In this document: in pieces, positions 10,379 to 18,927 of the stretch | Layout of the letters: every line of letters starts with the position of its first letter | Numbering within the stretch: position 1 is the first letter of the stretch | NCBI RefSeq assembly: GCF_000981225.1 | Contig: NZ_LAJC01000035.1 | Span: 1-55,557 of the forward strand | Direction: 5' to 3' | From: Allosalinactinospora lopnorensis | Lineage (GTDB): Bacteria; Actinomycetota; Actinomycetes; Streptosporangiales; Streptosporangiaceae | DNA length: 55,557 nucleotides | Notes under the pieces: model-generated | Database searches by the model: none | What the model was told of the DNA's origin: nothing | The model's input: only the letters and a program-made list of their open reading frames with translations | Translations under genes and position numbers: made by a program

Positions 10379-12592
10379 ATGCCCCAGCTGGCCATCGATG
10401 CGACGTGTCTTGCGCAATACGAGAAACTCGACCAGCCCACCCGTGAACGCCTGAAGGCCGCGACCCGCAAGTTCCGCGAACTCCCACTGGACGCCCTGCT
10501 TTCCCATCCTGACCTGCGGATCCGGTCACTGCCCTCAGGCCAGGACCCGCGCGTGCGCACCTTCCGGATCAGCGATACCTGGACCGGGGTGATGCTGGCC
10601 CCCGAGTCAGGCGAGACCTTCCTGCTGGTGCACCTGCTTCCGCGGGAAAGCGCCGAGGAGTGGGCCGGCGACCAGCGCCACGACGTCAACTCGGTCATGG
10701 GCACGTTGGAGCGCCGCGACGCCACCGCTCTGGAGAAGGCCGAAGAGAAGGCGGGGCCGGAGGAGCCTTTCCAGGAGAACGCGGACGACGACGCCCCGGA
10801 GCCCGGCGGCGGGAACCCCCCGCACGATCCCGCCCCCTCCGCCGCACTGTTCGACCACGTGAGCACCCACGATCTGCGGCGGTTGGGGATCGACCCGGAG
10901 ATCCTGCGGTTCGGCCGGTCCCTGAGCAGCCCGCGCGAGCTCCACGACTGGGGGCCGGCCCTGCCGCAGGACCAGTACGAGGTGCTCACGGCCCTCGCCG
11001 AGGGCCACTCCGTGGAGCGCGTGCTGAAAGAGGTCGTCGCGCCCCGGCGGCCCGCTATCGGGGCCGTCGCCGGCGACGACTACGACACCGCCATCCGGCA
11101 CACCCGCGAGCGCGTCATCGTGGTCAACGACGACCGCGAGACCGAGGACGTCCTGGCCGGGGAGTTCAACGCCTGGCGCATCTACCTGCACCCCAAGCAG
11201 CGCGACCTCGCCTACCGGCCGCGCTTCAACGGTCCGGCCAAGGTCTCGGGCGGCCCGGGCACCGGTAAGACCGTTGTCGCGCTGCACCGGGTGAAGCACC
11301 TGGCCGAGCACCTGCCGCTGAACGGCCGGATCCTGCTCACCAGCTTCACCAACGCGCTGGTGGAGTCGCTCAAGCGAAACCTGGCACTCCTGATGCCGGC
11401 TGAGCTGGTGGAGGACGTCGACGTGGTCACCGCCGACAAGCTCGCGCTGGACGTGGTGCGCGAGGAGCGGCCCGACATCCGGCTGCGCCTGGACACCCGC
11501 GGCTTCTTCGCGCACTACAGCCGCCGCCACGAGCTGCCGTGGCCCACCGACTTCCTGTTCTCCGAGTACCGGCATGTGGTCATGGCGCAGGGGATCAGTG
11601 TCCTGGACGGCTACCTCGACCCCGACGCCCGGCGCGGCCGCAGCACCCCGCTCACGGTGGACGAGCGCCGAACGATCTGGCACGCCATCAGCGACGCCCG
11701 GGCCATGATGCGCCAGAGCAAGCAACTGCCGGCCGAGGAGGTGCACATCGAGGCCGCCCGGATCCTCGACGGGCGCGCAGAGAAGCCCTACACCAACATC
11801 GTCGTGGACGAGGCCCAGGACCTGCACCCGGCCCAGTGGCGGACCCTGCGCGCGGCCGTCGCCCCGGGGCTCAACGACATGTTCATCGCCGGGGACAACC
11901 GGCAGCGGATCTACGACAGCACGGTTTCCTTCCGGCGGCTCGGCATCGGGGTCGTCGGCCGCTCGTATCCGCTGCGTGTCAACTACCGCACCACAAAGGA
12001 GATCCTCGACTGGTCCGACGGCATCATGCGCGGGCAGCGGATCGACGAGCTGGGCGAGGCGGTCCCGGAACCGGAGGGCTCCCTGCGCTCCGTGCTGAGC
12101 GGCCCGTATCCCGAACTGCACGGCGCGGACGACGAACCCGCCGAGCTGGACGCACTGGCCGAGCGGGTCCGCGGCTGGCTCGCCGAAGGCATCGCGCCGG
12201 GGGACATCTGCATCACGGCCCGCACCAACCGGCTCCGCGACTCCGTGGCCGCGCACCTGCGCGCACGCTCCCTCCCCGCTTTGATCTTCAACCCGCGCGA
12301 GCACGCGGTCACCGAAACGGTCCACGGGGTCCGCGTCACCACCATGCACGGAGTCAAGGGCCTGGAGTTCCGCGCCGTGGCCGTCTTCGGCGCCACGGCC
12401 GACGCCCTTCCGCAGCTCGACCACGTGACCAGCACCGAGCTGGACGAGAACCAGCACCGGGCCGACATCGACGCCCAGCGGTCCCTGCTGTACGTGGCCT
12501 GCACGCGGGCCAGGGAGTCCCTCTACGTGAGCTGGCACGGCGAACCGAGCCCGTTCCTGCCGGAGGTGGGGGAGTCAGGCCCTCCGGAGTGA
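10379..12592 (+). CDS. UvrD/Rep-type (SF1) helicase with RelE-like N-terminal domain
   Basis: 737 aa. All superfamily 1A helicase motifs are visible: Walker A GGPGTGKT (about residue 291), Walker B VVDEAQDLHPAQW, motif III AGDNRQRIYD, motif IV LRVNYRT, motif V VTTMHGVKGLEF and motif VI LLYVACTRARESLYVSWHG. The first about 110 residues resemble a RelE/ParE-type fold: helices with a YEKLDQPTRERLKAATRKF pattern, then strands RSL...RVRTFRI, and LLVHLLPRESAEEWA, matching the family's C-terminal HDEAYxWA-like end. About 180 residues, including an acidic linker, separate it from the helicase core. The start is ATG 10379, given the near-perfect CGGAGGAGG. The fused domain could bind RNA or ribosomes, or be a vestigial toxin; unknown. 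Single gene, not in an operon. Confidence 0.9.
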   Translation: MPQLAIDATCLAQYEKLDQPTRERLKAATRKFRELPLDALLSHPDLRIRSLPSGQDPRVRTFRISDTWTGVMLAPESGETFLLVHLLPRESAEEWAGDQRHDVNSVMGTLERRDATALEKAEEKAGPEEPFQENADDDAPEPGGGNPPHDPAPSAALFDHVSTHDLRRLGIDPEILRFGRSLSSPRELHDWGPALPQDQYEVLTALAEGHSVERVLKEVVAPRRPAIGAVAGDDYDTAIRHTRERVIVVNDDRETEDVLAGEFNAWRIYLHPKQRDLAYRPRFNGPAKVSGGPGTGKTVVALHRVKHLAEHLPLNGRILLTSFTNALVESLKRNLALLMPAELVEDVDVVTADKLALDVVREERPDIRLRLDTRGFFAHYSRRHELPWPTDFLFSEYRHVVMAQGISVLDGYLDPDARRGRSTPLTVDERRTIWHAISDARAMMRQSKQLPAEEVHIEAARILDGRAEKPYTNIVVDEAQDLHPAQWRTLRAAVAPGLNDMFIAGDNRQRIYDSTVSFRRLGIGVVGRSYPLRVNYRTTKEILDWSDGIMRGQRIDELGEAVPEPEGSLRSVLSGPYPELHGADDEPAELDALAERVRGWLAEGIAPGDICITARTNRLRDSVAAHLRARSLPALIFNPREHAVTETVHGVRVTTMHGVKGLEFRAVAVFGATADALPQLDHVTSTELDENQHRADIDAQRSLLYVACTRARESLYVSWHGEPSPFLPEVGESGPPE

Positions 12593-12616
12593 GCGGGGGC
12601 CGTCCCGGGGGCCGGC

Positions 12617-13246
12617 TCAGGGGTCGAGTACCACCGGATCGCTGCCCGCGCCGGAGGCCAGTTCGACCTCGGCGAGGCTCTCCTGCGGCGGGATCGCGAA
12701 GATGGCCTCGGTCGTCGCCGAAGCTCCCGGGACGAGGGTGTCCCCCCGGACGTAGTCGCCGGCCACCGCGGACTCCGCCCCGGTGTCGTTGACGTACATC
12801 TGCCCGCTGGAACCGGTGGCGACCTGCTCGTACCCCTCCCAGGCGGCGGGAGCGCCGGACGTGTTGGTGATCTCGATGCTGAAAACGGCGTAGTCCATGT
12901 CGTCGGGGGCGCTCTTGCGGAGCCCGTGCCCACCGTTGACCGTGCCGTCGCCGTCGATGTAGGCCTCCTCGACGCGGATACCGAAGGCGCCGTCATCGCC
13001 GGAGAGGCCGTTGAACTCGGAGATGTCGACGCCGCGCTGCCCCGGCCTGCCGGGAACCGCCGGCGCCCGGTCCTCCCGCTCGGCCCGCGCCTCCGGCGGC
13101 GCCCCTTCCGGTTCCAACGCGGGACCGTCCGCTGACCGGAACTCCGGCACCGCGAACCACGCGGTGGCGACGGAGAGCAGTGGAAGGGCCGGCAATGCGA
13201 GAAGCACGGCCCCCACCACCAGGATGACGAGGTGCGATCTCTTCAT
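12617..13246 (-). CDS. Secreted or anchored DUF4352-like protein
   Basis: 209 aa. MKRSHL then a hydrophobic segment (about residues 5-31) gives a signal anchor; no lipobox Cys is seen. A Pro/Glu-rich linker follows, then a beta-rich domain with DYAVFSIEITNTSGAPAAW and a FAIPPQESLAEVELASG end. This is the pattern of DUF4352 (telokin-like immunoprotective) extracellular domains. Function unknown. ATG 13246 was preferred to ATG 13255, three codons earlier, because the signal segment follows directly; both are possible. It converges with the helicase gene, with only 24 bp between the stops. Confidence 0.75.
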   Translation of the reverse strand: MKRSHLVILVVGAVLLALPALPLLSVATAWFAVPEFRSADGPALEPEGAPPEARAEREDRAPAVPGRPGQRGVDISEFNGLSGDDGAFGIRVEEAYIDGDGTVNGGHGLRKSAPDDMDYAVFSIEITNTSGAPAAWEGYEQVATGSSGQMYVNDTGAESAVAGDYVRGDTLVPGASATTEAIFAIPPQESLAEVELASGAGSDPVVLDP

Positions 13247-13610
13247 TTCCCACATCTGCTCGGGTTGAGGCCGACACCGTGTCTCCTCCGCCCCTGTCCG
13301 GTCTTTCCGGGCCGGAACCGGGACACGGCGGCGGCACACGCCCACCTGTCATTACCCTAGGTAATCAGACTAGGTCAGAAGCTTTAGACCGGCAAAAGGC
13401 TGCGCTTTCGGGCGTACTATCGGGCAGCCCTTGCCGCTGCACATGGGACGAGCACCTTCTCCACTTGAGCGGCACAACGGACAGGAGTCCTCCCGTTAGG
13501 GCCGAGACAGGCTCGCGGGAGGCGCGGCGACCGGCCACGCTCGGTCCCACCGGTTGAGCAGAAGGCCGCCCACGGCTTCCGGTTTCCGGTAGCGGATCTC
13601 GGTCGGGTCT
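13247..13610. promoter_or_regulatory. Intergenic region with palindrome TTACC-N3-GGTAA
   Basis: 364 bp without a convincing gene. It contains the short palindrome at 13352-13364 overlapping CCTAGG, with a second near-copy of CTAGGT about 10 bp further on. Likely the promoter/operator of the 12617-13246 gene; the regulator is unknown. The remainder shows no clear structure. Confidence 0.35.
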
Positions 13611-14873
13611 TCACAGCTCCGGAAGGGCCCGGTTTCCACGGGATTGGCGGGTTGTGCGCTGTTCAGCGAGGGCGGTCTCGACCATGGGCGAGCGGAACGC
13701 GCGGGCGAGGTGCAGCCACCAGGTGAGCTCGTCGACGCCGGCGCCGTCTCGGGGGGCCTCCTCGCAGGAGCTGTGCCGCTCCGCCGCGGTGTCGGAGGCG
13801 CGGGCCCCGTCCCCCCAGGCGCGTGCGGCGGCTTTGAGCTGGGCCGCTTCGATGACGGTGCTGATCTGGTGTTCGGTCAGACCGGCCTGCCGCCCCGCCC
13901 GTTGGGCCGCCGCGGCGACCGCGGGGTCGAACAGGGGCGCCAGCATCCAACGCCAGTCGCTGAGCTCCATCATCATGCGGCGCACCCGATGGTGGGGGTT
14001 CAGCCGTTTACCGGGGGCCACGAAGACCACCTCGGGGGCGACGGGACGCAACGCGCGGTGGAGCGACCACAGGGCCGGCAGGACACGCCACCGGCGTGCC
14101 CACAGGCGCACGGCCGGCCACCGCGGGCCCCAGACGGGAACCACCAGCGCCGCGGCCAGCAGGGCGCCCACCGCTATCCCGGCGGGGAGCGTGAGCCACC
14201 TGGCCAGGGGGTTCAGAGCGTGCACACCGAACCAGTTCGCGCACACTGCCGCAAGCTGCAGGAGGGCGTAGGCGTTGCCGATGAGGGGGACGGTCCCGTA
14301 CAGGCGCAGGCCGCAGCGCAGCCACGGCAGGTTCGAGTCCTCGGCTCTGGCCCAACTGAAGCACCAGTACGCCAGAATCGTGCCCCCGACCAGCAGCGAT
14401 ACCAGCCAGATCCCCACGAACGCGGCGACCGTCGGCTGAGTGGCGTAGTAGACGGGGAAGTCGAACGGGCGCTCCTCCGGCACGGAGGAGAGGCCGAACA
14501 GCACGACCATGGCGGCGAGGGTCAGAGCGTAGGCCGTGAGGATCCAGCGTATGGGCGGCCAGGCTCTTTCGGTCGGATAGCGCCACAGCAGCGCCAGCGT
14601 CAGGTACGCCGCCGCCACCGCTGAGCTGAAGCAGAGATTCAGCAGCACCGCGAAGTTGGGTATTCCGGTCACCCGGCCGGCCCAACTCTGGCTCGCCGGC
14701 GCGGAGAACCACATGATGACGACGAGGAGGAAGAGCACGGTACACAGCGCCCACAGCCTGGGGTCGCCCCACCGGGCCCGCAGATGGCGAAGCTTGTAGA
14801 CCAGCACCGCGACCAGCACGGCGGCGCAGACCGCGAAAACGATGTCGCGGCTTGTCACGGGCCGCCCCGGCAT
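13611..14873 (-). CDS. MAB_1171c family (DUF6545) multi-pass membrane protein
   Basis: 420 aa. Seven to eight hydrophobic helices fill residues about 5-260 (for example VFAVCAAVLVAVLVYKL and LWALCTVLFLLVVIMWF). A cytosolic domain follows with the DUF6545 hallmarks: LWSLHRALRPVAPEV, LNPHHRVRRMMMELSDW, then an AARAWGDG helix and a C-terminal WWLHLARAF. Family members occur widely in actinomycetes, often beside XRE/ImmA-type regulators, and are annotated as putative transporters without biochemical proof. No such regulator is adjacent here. ATG 14873 was chosen because the hydrophobic region starts right after it; the upstream in-frame extension is low-complexity Arg/Gly. Confidence 0.85.
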   Translation of the reverse strand: MPGRPVTSRDIVFAVCAAVLVAVLVYKLRHLRARWGDPRLWALCTVLFLLVVIMWFSAPASQSWAGRVTGIPNFAVLLNLCFSSAVAAAYLTLALLWRYPTERAWPPIRWILTAYALTLAAMVVLFGLSSVPEERPFDFPVYYATQPTVAAFVGIWLVSLLVGGTILAYWCFSWARAEDSNLPWLRCGLRLYGTVPLIGNAYALLQLAAVCANWFGVHALNPLARWLTLPAGIAVGALLAAALVVPVWGPRWPAVRLWARRWRVLPALWSLHRALRPVAPEVVFVAPGKRLNPHHRVRRMMMELSDWRWMLAPLFDPAVAAAAQRAGRQAGLTEHQISTVIEAAQLKAAARAWGDGARASDTAAERHSSCEEAPRDGAGVDELTWWLHLARAFRSPMVETALAEQRTTRQSRGNRALPEL

Positions 14874-15147
14874 CGTCGGGACGCACGTGTGCCCCGAGCC
14901 GGTGAAGCCTTTCCGCCTCCGGTCACGGTGTGCGCCCCGCAGGCGGGTCCCTGAGCGTACGTCGCGCCAGCGGCCTCGTCCACGTCCAACGCCGATCGGT
15001 TGCTGCGGTGTCCCGTCCGGCACACCCTACGTCCACCCCCTCGGCGCCCGGAAGCCGAGAACGACTCCGATGCCGGTCTCGGCGCGGTCGCATCGGCCGA
15101 CGCATCCGGCGCACCACCCGCATCGTGCGCAACGCTGCGTGACCGGC

Positions 15148-15172
15148 GACACAACAACCCTTCTGTTGTGTC
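15148..15172. repeat. 9-bp perfect inverted repeat
   Basis: Arms 15148-15156 and 15164-15172 with a 7-nt spacer. AT-richer than its surroundings and placed between divergent genes, so either an operator or a transcribed hairpin. Confidence 0.6.
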
Positions 15173-15184
15173 AACGGCCCCCAG

Positions 15185-15205
15185 GCCACCCCGCGACGGG
15201 GTGGC
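15185..15205. repeat. 9-bp hairpin with CGA loop
   Basis: Perfect arms 15185-15193 and 15197-15205. Terminator-like in stability but without a T tract. Together with the repeat at 15148 it insulates the divergent units or forms a leader structure. Confidence 0.5.
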
Positions 15206-15433
15206 GAGCGTCACCCCAGGTACGAACGCGGACAGAATGGGCAGGGCGGCACACACCCCCCATCGTGCTCGAAACAGAATCGGGTTCGCCACGGAAGGCT
15301 GACCTGGAAATCCCTGGATCACCCGTGAGAATTCCCAGCACAAAACCCTGACATAACTCGCTGTAACCGGTTTTCTTTTTTCTTCCCCCATGGAGTACTC
15401 TTCGCATTCCCCACATCCCCTCGAGAAAGGCGA

Positions 15434-15955
15434 ATGGTCTTGAGAGGAAGAAGAGTAGTCCGCGATATCGCCACCACCGGCGGCGTGATCGCGCTTCTCA
15501 GCGCCACGCTCACGAGCGGCGCCTACGCGCAGGACACGCGTCACTGCATCATGAACGCCGAGACGGGGGAACAGGAGTGTTTCGACACCCTCGCCGCGGC
15601 CATGACCGACGCGAGCACGGGCGAAGGCGGCAACGGCCAGACCGCGATGCGCAGTCTCAAAAGCCAGGGCGAGGTCATCCAGGGCACGTTCTTCGTCGAC
15701 GAGAACTTCGGCGGAAACAGCCTCACGATCGTCGGTGAAGCCCCGTACACCGACAACGACGGGATCAACTACACGTTCGATTTCCCCGAAGAATGGCAGA
15801 ACACCATTTCCTCTGCTCAGCCCTGGGCCAACTGCTGGCTCTGGCTCTACCCCGAGCCGGGACTCGGCGGCGACCGCGACGGACCGTTCAAGGAGAACAC
15901 CCCCTACGTCGGCGACCTCATGAACGACCGCACCCAGTCCGTCGGTTTCAGCTGA
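15434..15955 (+). CDS. Secreted beta/gamma-crystallin-like protein
   Basis: 173 aa. A classical signal peptide (basic start, hydrophobic VIALLSATLTSG, likely cleavage after AYA at about residue 32). The mature part begins with a short segment with two Cys (CIMNAETGEQEC), then the crystallin-like signature: G-T-F-F-V-D-E-N-F-G-G-N-S-L-T, Trp-rich WANCWLWLYPEPGLGG, and a Y-V-G-D-L end with RTQSVGF. This matches the actinobacterial group related to beta/gamma-crystallins and the Streptomyces metalloproteinase inhibitor (I36). Whether it binds calcium or inhibits a protease is not determined. ATG 15434 has AGAAAGG just upstream. First of three consecutive secreted-protein genes, 40 bp before the next. 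Confidence 0.78.
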   Translation: MVLRGRRVVRDIATTGGVIALLSATLTSGAYAQDTRHCIMNAETGEQECFDTLAAAMTDASTGEGGNGQTAMRSLKSQGEVIQGTFFVDENFGGNSLTIVGEAPYTDNDGINYTFDFPEEWQNTISSAQPWANCWLWLYPEPGLGGDRDGPFKENTPYVGDLMNDRTQSVGFS

Positions 15956-15995
15956 CCCCTTCCCCCCGCGACGCCCCATCGGAAATGAATTCGAG

Positions 15996-16607
15996 ATGAG
16001 AACAAGACACTCGCGTGTCCTCGCCCTTCTTTCGGCGCCGATCGGCCTGATCATGCTCGCCCCGCCGGCCTCCGCCGACCACGAGGACATGCCCACCGCA
16101 CGCCAACTTCTGGAGAGGTGCGACAACGGCACCGACAAGTGCGTCTTCCACCCCAGCGGTGCCCCCGAGTACTACGCGGAAGCCGCCCACCAGGTCGGCG
16201 ACTCCGTCTACAACTGCTCCGAGGAGGAGCAGAAGTTCATCGTGGCGTGGGAGGAGACCAAGTCGCAGAGCAACAGCGTCGGTGTCGCCATGACGACCGA
16301 GGCCGGCTTCGGCAAGGCCTTCAACATCAGCTACGAGCAGAGCTACGAGCACACCTGGGAGAGTTCGCACACCGAAGCGCAGCGGACCTTCGTCTTCACC
16401 GGCCCGTACGAGGTTGGCTGGGTCGAGCGCGCGCCCCGGATGGAACGGGTCAAGGGACAGTACGAACTGAACTTCGGTGACCGCTACCACGGCCACTACT
16501 ACTGGTACGTCCCGTTCGAGATCACCGGCCCCGCACCCGACGGTACCGAGGCGGTCGTGCAGAAGAGCCGCGAGATGACGGCGGAGGAGAAAGCCCAATG
16601 TCCATGA
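15996..16607 (+). CDS. Secreted aerolysin-like (ETX/MTX2-type) protein, paralogue 1
   Basis: 203 aa with a signal peptide cleaved after ASA (about residue 27). The mature protein starts DHEDMPTARQLLERCDNGTDKC, with two early Cys, a third in VYNC and a fourth near the C-terminus (QCP). The middle has the alternating Ser/Thr-rich amphipathic strands typical of aerolysin/ETX-MTX2 insertion hairpins (TKSQSNSVGVAMTT, SYEQSYEHTWESSHTEAQ), followed by VGWVERAPRMERVKGQYELNF and HGHYYWYVPFEITGP. That fold is inference from pattern, without a database match. The product is extracellular. The gene overlaps its paralogue by 10 bp, so the two are translated together. Confidence 0.72.
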   Translation: MRTRHSRVLALLSAPIGLIMLAPPASADHEDMPTARQLLERCDNGTDKCVFHPSGAPEYYAEAAHQVGDSVYNCSEEEQKFIVAWEETKSQSNSVGVAMTTEAGFGKAFNISYEQSYEHTWESSHTEAQRTFVFTGPYEVGWVERAPRMERVKGQYELNFGDRYHGHYYWYVPFEITGPAPDGTEAVVQKSREMTAEEKAQCP

Positions 16608-17239
16608 GAGACGAGCGCCGAGGGACAATGAGGCGCAGGGCCGCGGCCACCTGCACGACGACCGGGTTCGCCCTGCTGCTGGCCGTCGGCCTGGCCCCGC
16701 CGGCCTTCGCCGACCACGAGGAGATGCCCACCGCACGCCAACTTCTGGAGAAGTGCGACAACGGCACCGACAAGTGCGTCTTCCACCCGAAGGGGACCCC
16801 GGAGTACCACCAGGATGCCTCCGAGGTCGTGGGCAACCCGGTGTACAACTGCACCGACCGGAAGCAGACGACGATCGTCGAGTGGTCGGACACCAAGACG
16901 GAGTCCAACAGCATCGGCCTGTCGATGACGACCACTTTCGGCGTGATCTTCAAGGTGGCCTTCAAAGTCAGCTACGGGCACTCGTGGAGCGAGTCGCACA
17001 CCGAAAGCCAGTCCACTTTCGTCGATGCGCCTCCGGGGCACGTCGCCCGGGTCTACCGCGGCGCCATGATGCAGAAGGTGAACGGCACCTACGAGCTGCA
17101 CTTCGGTGACCGCTACCACGGCCACTACTACTGGTACGTCCCGTTCGAGGCCACCGGCCCCGCCAAGGAGAAGAGCGGCACCGTGACCCAGTCCGCGACT
17201 CCCATGACCGAGGAGGAGCGCGCCGCCCACTGCGACTAG
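16598..17239 (+). CDS. Secreted aerolysin-like (ETX/MTX2-type) protein, paralogue 2
   Basis: 213 aa. Same architecture as the upstream gene: signal peptide ending AFA, mature start DHEEMPTARQLLEKCDNGTD, VYNC, a Ser/Thr-rich middle (TKTESNSIGLSMTTTFG; SYGHSWSESHTESQSTF), PPGHVARVYRGAMMQKVNGTYELHF, and HGHYYWYVPFEATGP. ATG 16598 lies inside the previous gene with GGAGGA 9 nt upstream; ATG 16628 would give a tighter signal peptide and also has GAGGG nearby. The N-terminal 81 bp and a C-terminal 49 bp of the mature coding regions are almost identical to paralogue 1 at DNA level, while the centre has diverged, suggesting functional specialisation or a hetero-oligomer. Role unknown; extracellular pore-forming or lectin-like activity is inference. 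Confidence 0.72.
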   Translation: MSMRDERRGTMRRRAAATCTTTGFALLLAVGLAPPAFADHEEMPTARQLLEKCDNGTDKCVFHPKGTPEYHQDASEVVGNPVYNCTDRKQTTIVEWSDTKTESNSIGLSMTTTFGVIFKVAFKVSYGHSWSESHTESQSTFVDAPPGHVARVYRGAMMQKVNGTYELHFGDRYHGHYYWYVPFEATGPAKEKSGTVTQSATPMTEEERAAHCD

Positions 17240-18306
17240 GCGACGGAGACGCTCCCTCCCCGCTCCATGCCGTGACCCTGCGGCGGGGAGCTTCCGACCA
17301 ACCCCGCCCCCGCCAGAGGCGGAGGGCCCGACCAGCAACCGAATCCCCCGACGACGAAAGTGATTTCCGGGTGCCCGCCGAGACTGCGAGAGACCGTCCG
17401 TTCCAAGGGCATATGGCGGCACCCGGGCGCCGGTAGCCGAATCGGGCAGCGAAGTTCCGCAGTCGGCGGGCACACGCGTACTGACAGGACCGCGGCACGT
17501 GGGAATGTAGACGGCCCCACGCGTCCGCGCCGGGGTTTCCCCGCACCTGTCCATGCGCCTGAGCCGGTGTTGTGGAGACACCGGCTCACACGCCCGCCGG
17601 CTGCGGAACCGTTTCACGAGTAGCTCCTCCGGCCTGACTTCGTGTGGACGTACACCGGAACCCGGCTCATGCCGGTCGCCGCAGGGACGACGCCGATCCG
17701 CACGGCGGTCCGAGTCCATCGACTCTTCAAGAAAGCACCTTTCCGGAATAAGGCTCCTCGACTTTCGATCTGCCGTATGTTCTATCTAACCGCACGGAGA
17801 ACCGCCAAATCCGACTCCAGTGGACCGGCCACCCTGCATCACCGCCTTGACCTGCATATTCTCTAGGCAAAAAGAGGAAGACCGGAAATTTTCCCCGAGT
17901 GACCCGAACCACTCAACGGCCCTACACACACGATTCCGGTATTTTCCGTGGTCACAGCCTTCCAGCGCCCGCGCAGCCTTTCTTAAAATAGCCATATTTT
18001 CCCTTAATGACGTTTTAGGGACACCGCCGGGAGCAACTCCCGAAGAAGAAACCAACGGCTCCGCTGAGCCCCGCGGGGACGGGTGACGGCAGACCGCGCT
18101 CGCCGGTGCGCGTGCCGGACGTGCGAGACGCGCACAGATGGGTGACTCCCGTTGAACGGCGCGAACGCGCGCCGGCGCGCATAGAGAGCGGTCGGACGCG
18201 TTGTCCACAAGGGATGGACTCAGGTGGTACGGACGGCCGGACGCGCCGGAGCATTGGGACCCGGTGCGCCCGTCCGGGTGCATCGGGTCCCGACGGAAGG
18301 TGTGGC
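17240..18306. other. 1.07-kb non-coding stretch
   Basis: No frame here has convincing codon usage, a signal peptide or a domain. About 17720-18030 is clearly AT-richer than the rest of the window (TTAAAATAGCCATATTTTCCC near 17982), so it may hold promoters, a lost gene or transferred DNA. The only strong structure is the hairpin at 17561-17587. The ribosome binding site for the next gene lies at its end. Confidence 0.5.
17561..17587. terminator. 10-bp perfect hairpin
   Basis: GAGCCGGTGT (17561-17570) pairs with ACACCGGCTC (17578-17587) over a 7-nt loop. It lies about 320 bp downstream of the secreted-protein run; it may end that transcript or one from the opposite strand. No T tract. Confidence 0.5.
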
Positions 18307-18801
18307 ATGCGGACCGGCGAACGGGTACTTCTAGTTGCCCTACTCGTGTTTTCCGGAGCGTGGTCGGTCATGGGCGGGGCGCTCGATCCGGGAGGAGGGA
18401 ACGTGGACGGGTTCACTGTCGCGTACGTGCCTGATGAGGCCGGAGATCTGGTCTCCGACTACTCCACCGAGTGGGGAGGCGTCAGGTTCGAATCGCGCGT
18501 ATGGGAGCACGAGACCGACGAGGGCGGCTTCCGGGTCGATCTCAAGGTGAACGTGCTCCGGGGAGAGCGGTTGACCGGCGTCGAGGCACTGCGTGAATTC
18601 ATCGCCGATTACGAGGAGCAGGATCCCGGCGCGTGGGAGCTCGAACGGTTCCAGAACGGCCAGTGGCAGGGGTACCGGACCGAAGGGCTGGCGTTCTGGT
18701 TCGTGGGGAAAGGAGTCGGGGTCTCGGTCCGGCTCGACCCGCGCGCCTTCGATGACGAGCAGCTCACCCTGACCGCCCGCGGGATCCGCCCCGGGGACTA
18801 G
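18307..18801 (+). CDS. Secreted or anchored hypothetical protein
   Basis: 164 aa. MRTGERVLLVALLVFSGAW is a short signal peptide or anchor. The mature part is a compact mixed alpha/beta domain with DGFTVAYVPDEAGDLVSDYSTEW, then VREF-type helix LREFIADYEEQDPG, and a closing VSVRLDPRAFDDEQL strand-helix. No Cys pair and no catalytic motif; I do not recognise the family. The start is ATG 18307, preceded by GGAAGGTG; an in-frame extension upstream has no signal peptide. No clear operon partners. Confidence 0.65.
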   Translation: MRTGERVLLVALLVFSGAWSVMGGALDPGGGNVDGFTVAYVPDEAGDLVSDYSTEWGGVRFESRVWEHETDEGGFRVDLKVNVLRGERLTGVEALREFIADYEEQDPGAWELERFQNGQWQGYRTEGLAFWFVGKGVGVSVRLDPRAFDDEQLTLTARGIRPGD

Positions 18802-18927
18802 ATGTTGCGGGGTGGGAGGTTGTTGACGCTGGGGGCGGGGACCGGCGGATGGGAATCCGAAGACGCGGCTTGGTCTTTCCGGGCGCGTGTCGCCGGACTC
18901 GACCGGCGAGTCCTTACCATCGGGTAT

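Larger units (their letters stand above)
14874..15433. promoter_or_regulatory. 560-bp divergent intergenic region with two strong hairpins
   Basis: No convincing coding sequence. It holds the inverted repeat GACACAACA-N7-TGTTGTGTC (15148-15172) and the hairpin GCCACCCCG-CGA-CGGGGTGGC (15185-15205). The last about 100 bp before ATG 15434 are AT-richer, with a pyrimidine tract (TTTTCTTTTTTCTTCCCCC), and lead into the ribosome binding site AGAAAGG. Probably contains the promoter of the secreted-protein run. Confidence 0.5.

Noticed and set aside
10607-12538. 643-codon minus-strand frame opposite the helicase
   Set aside because: Its sequence is the low-complexity antisense of motif-bearing helicase codons.
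13279-13557. 92-codon frame between the DUF4352-like and MAB_1171c genes
   Set aside because: Overlaps a likely promoter palindrome, has no start signal and shadow-like composition.
17820-18086. 88-codon frame in the AT-rich island
   Set aside because: No ribosome binding site, odd composition and no signal or domain; probably not a gene.
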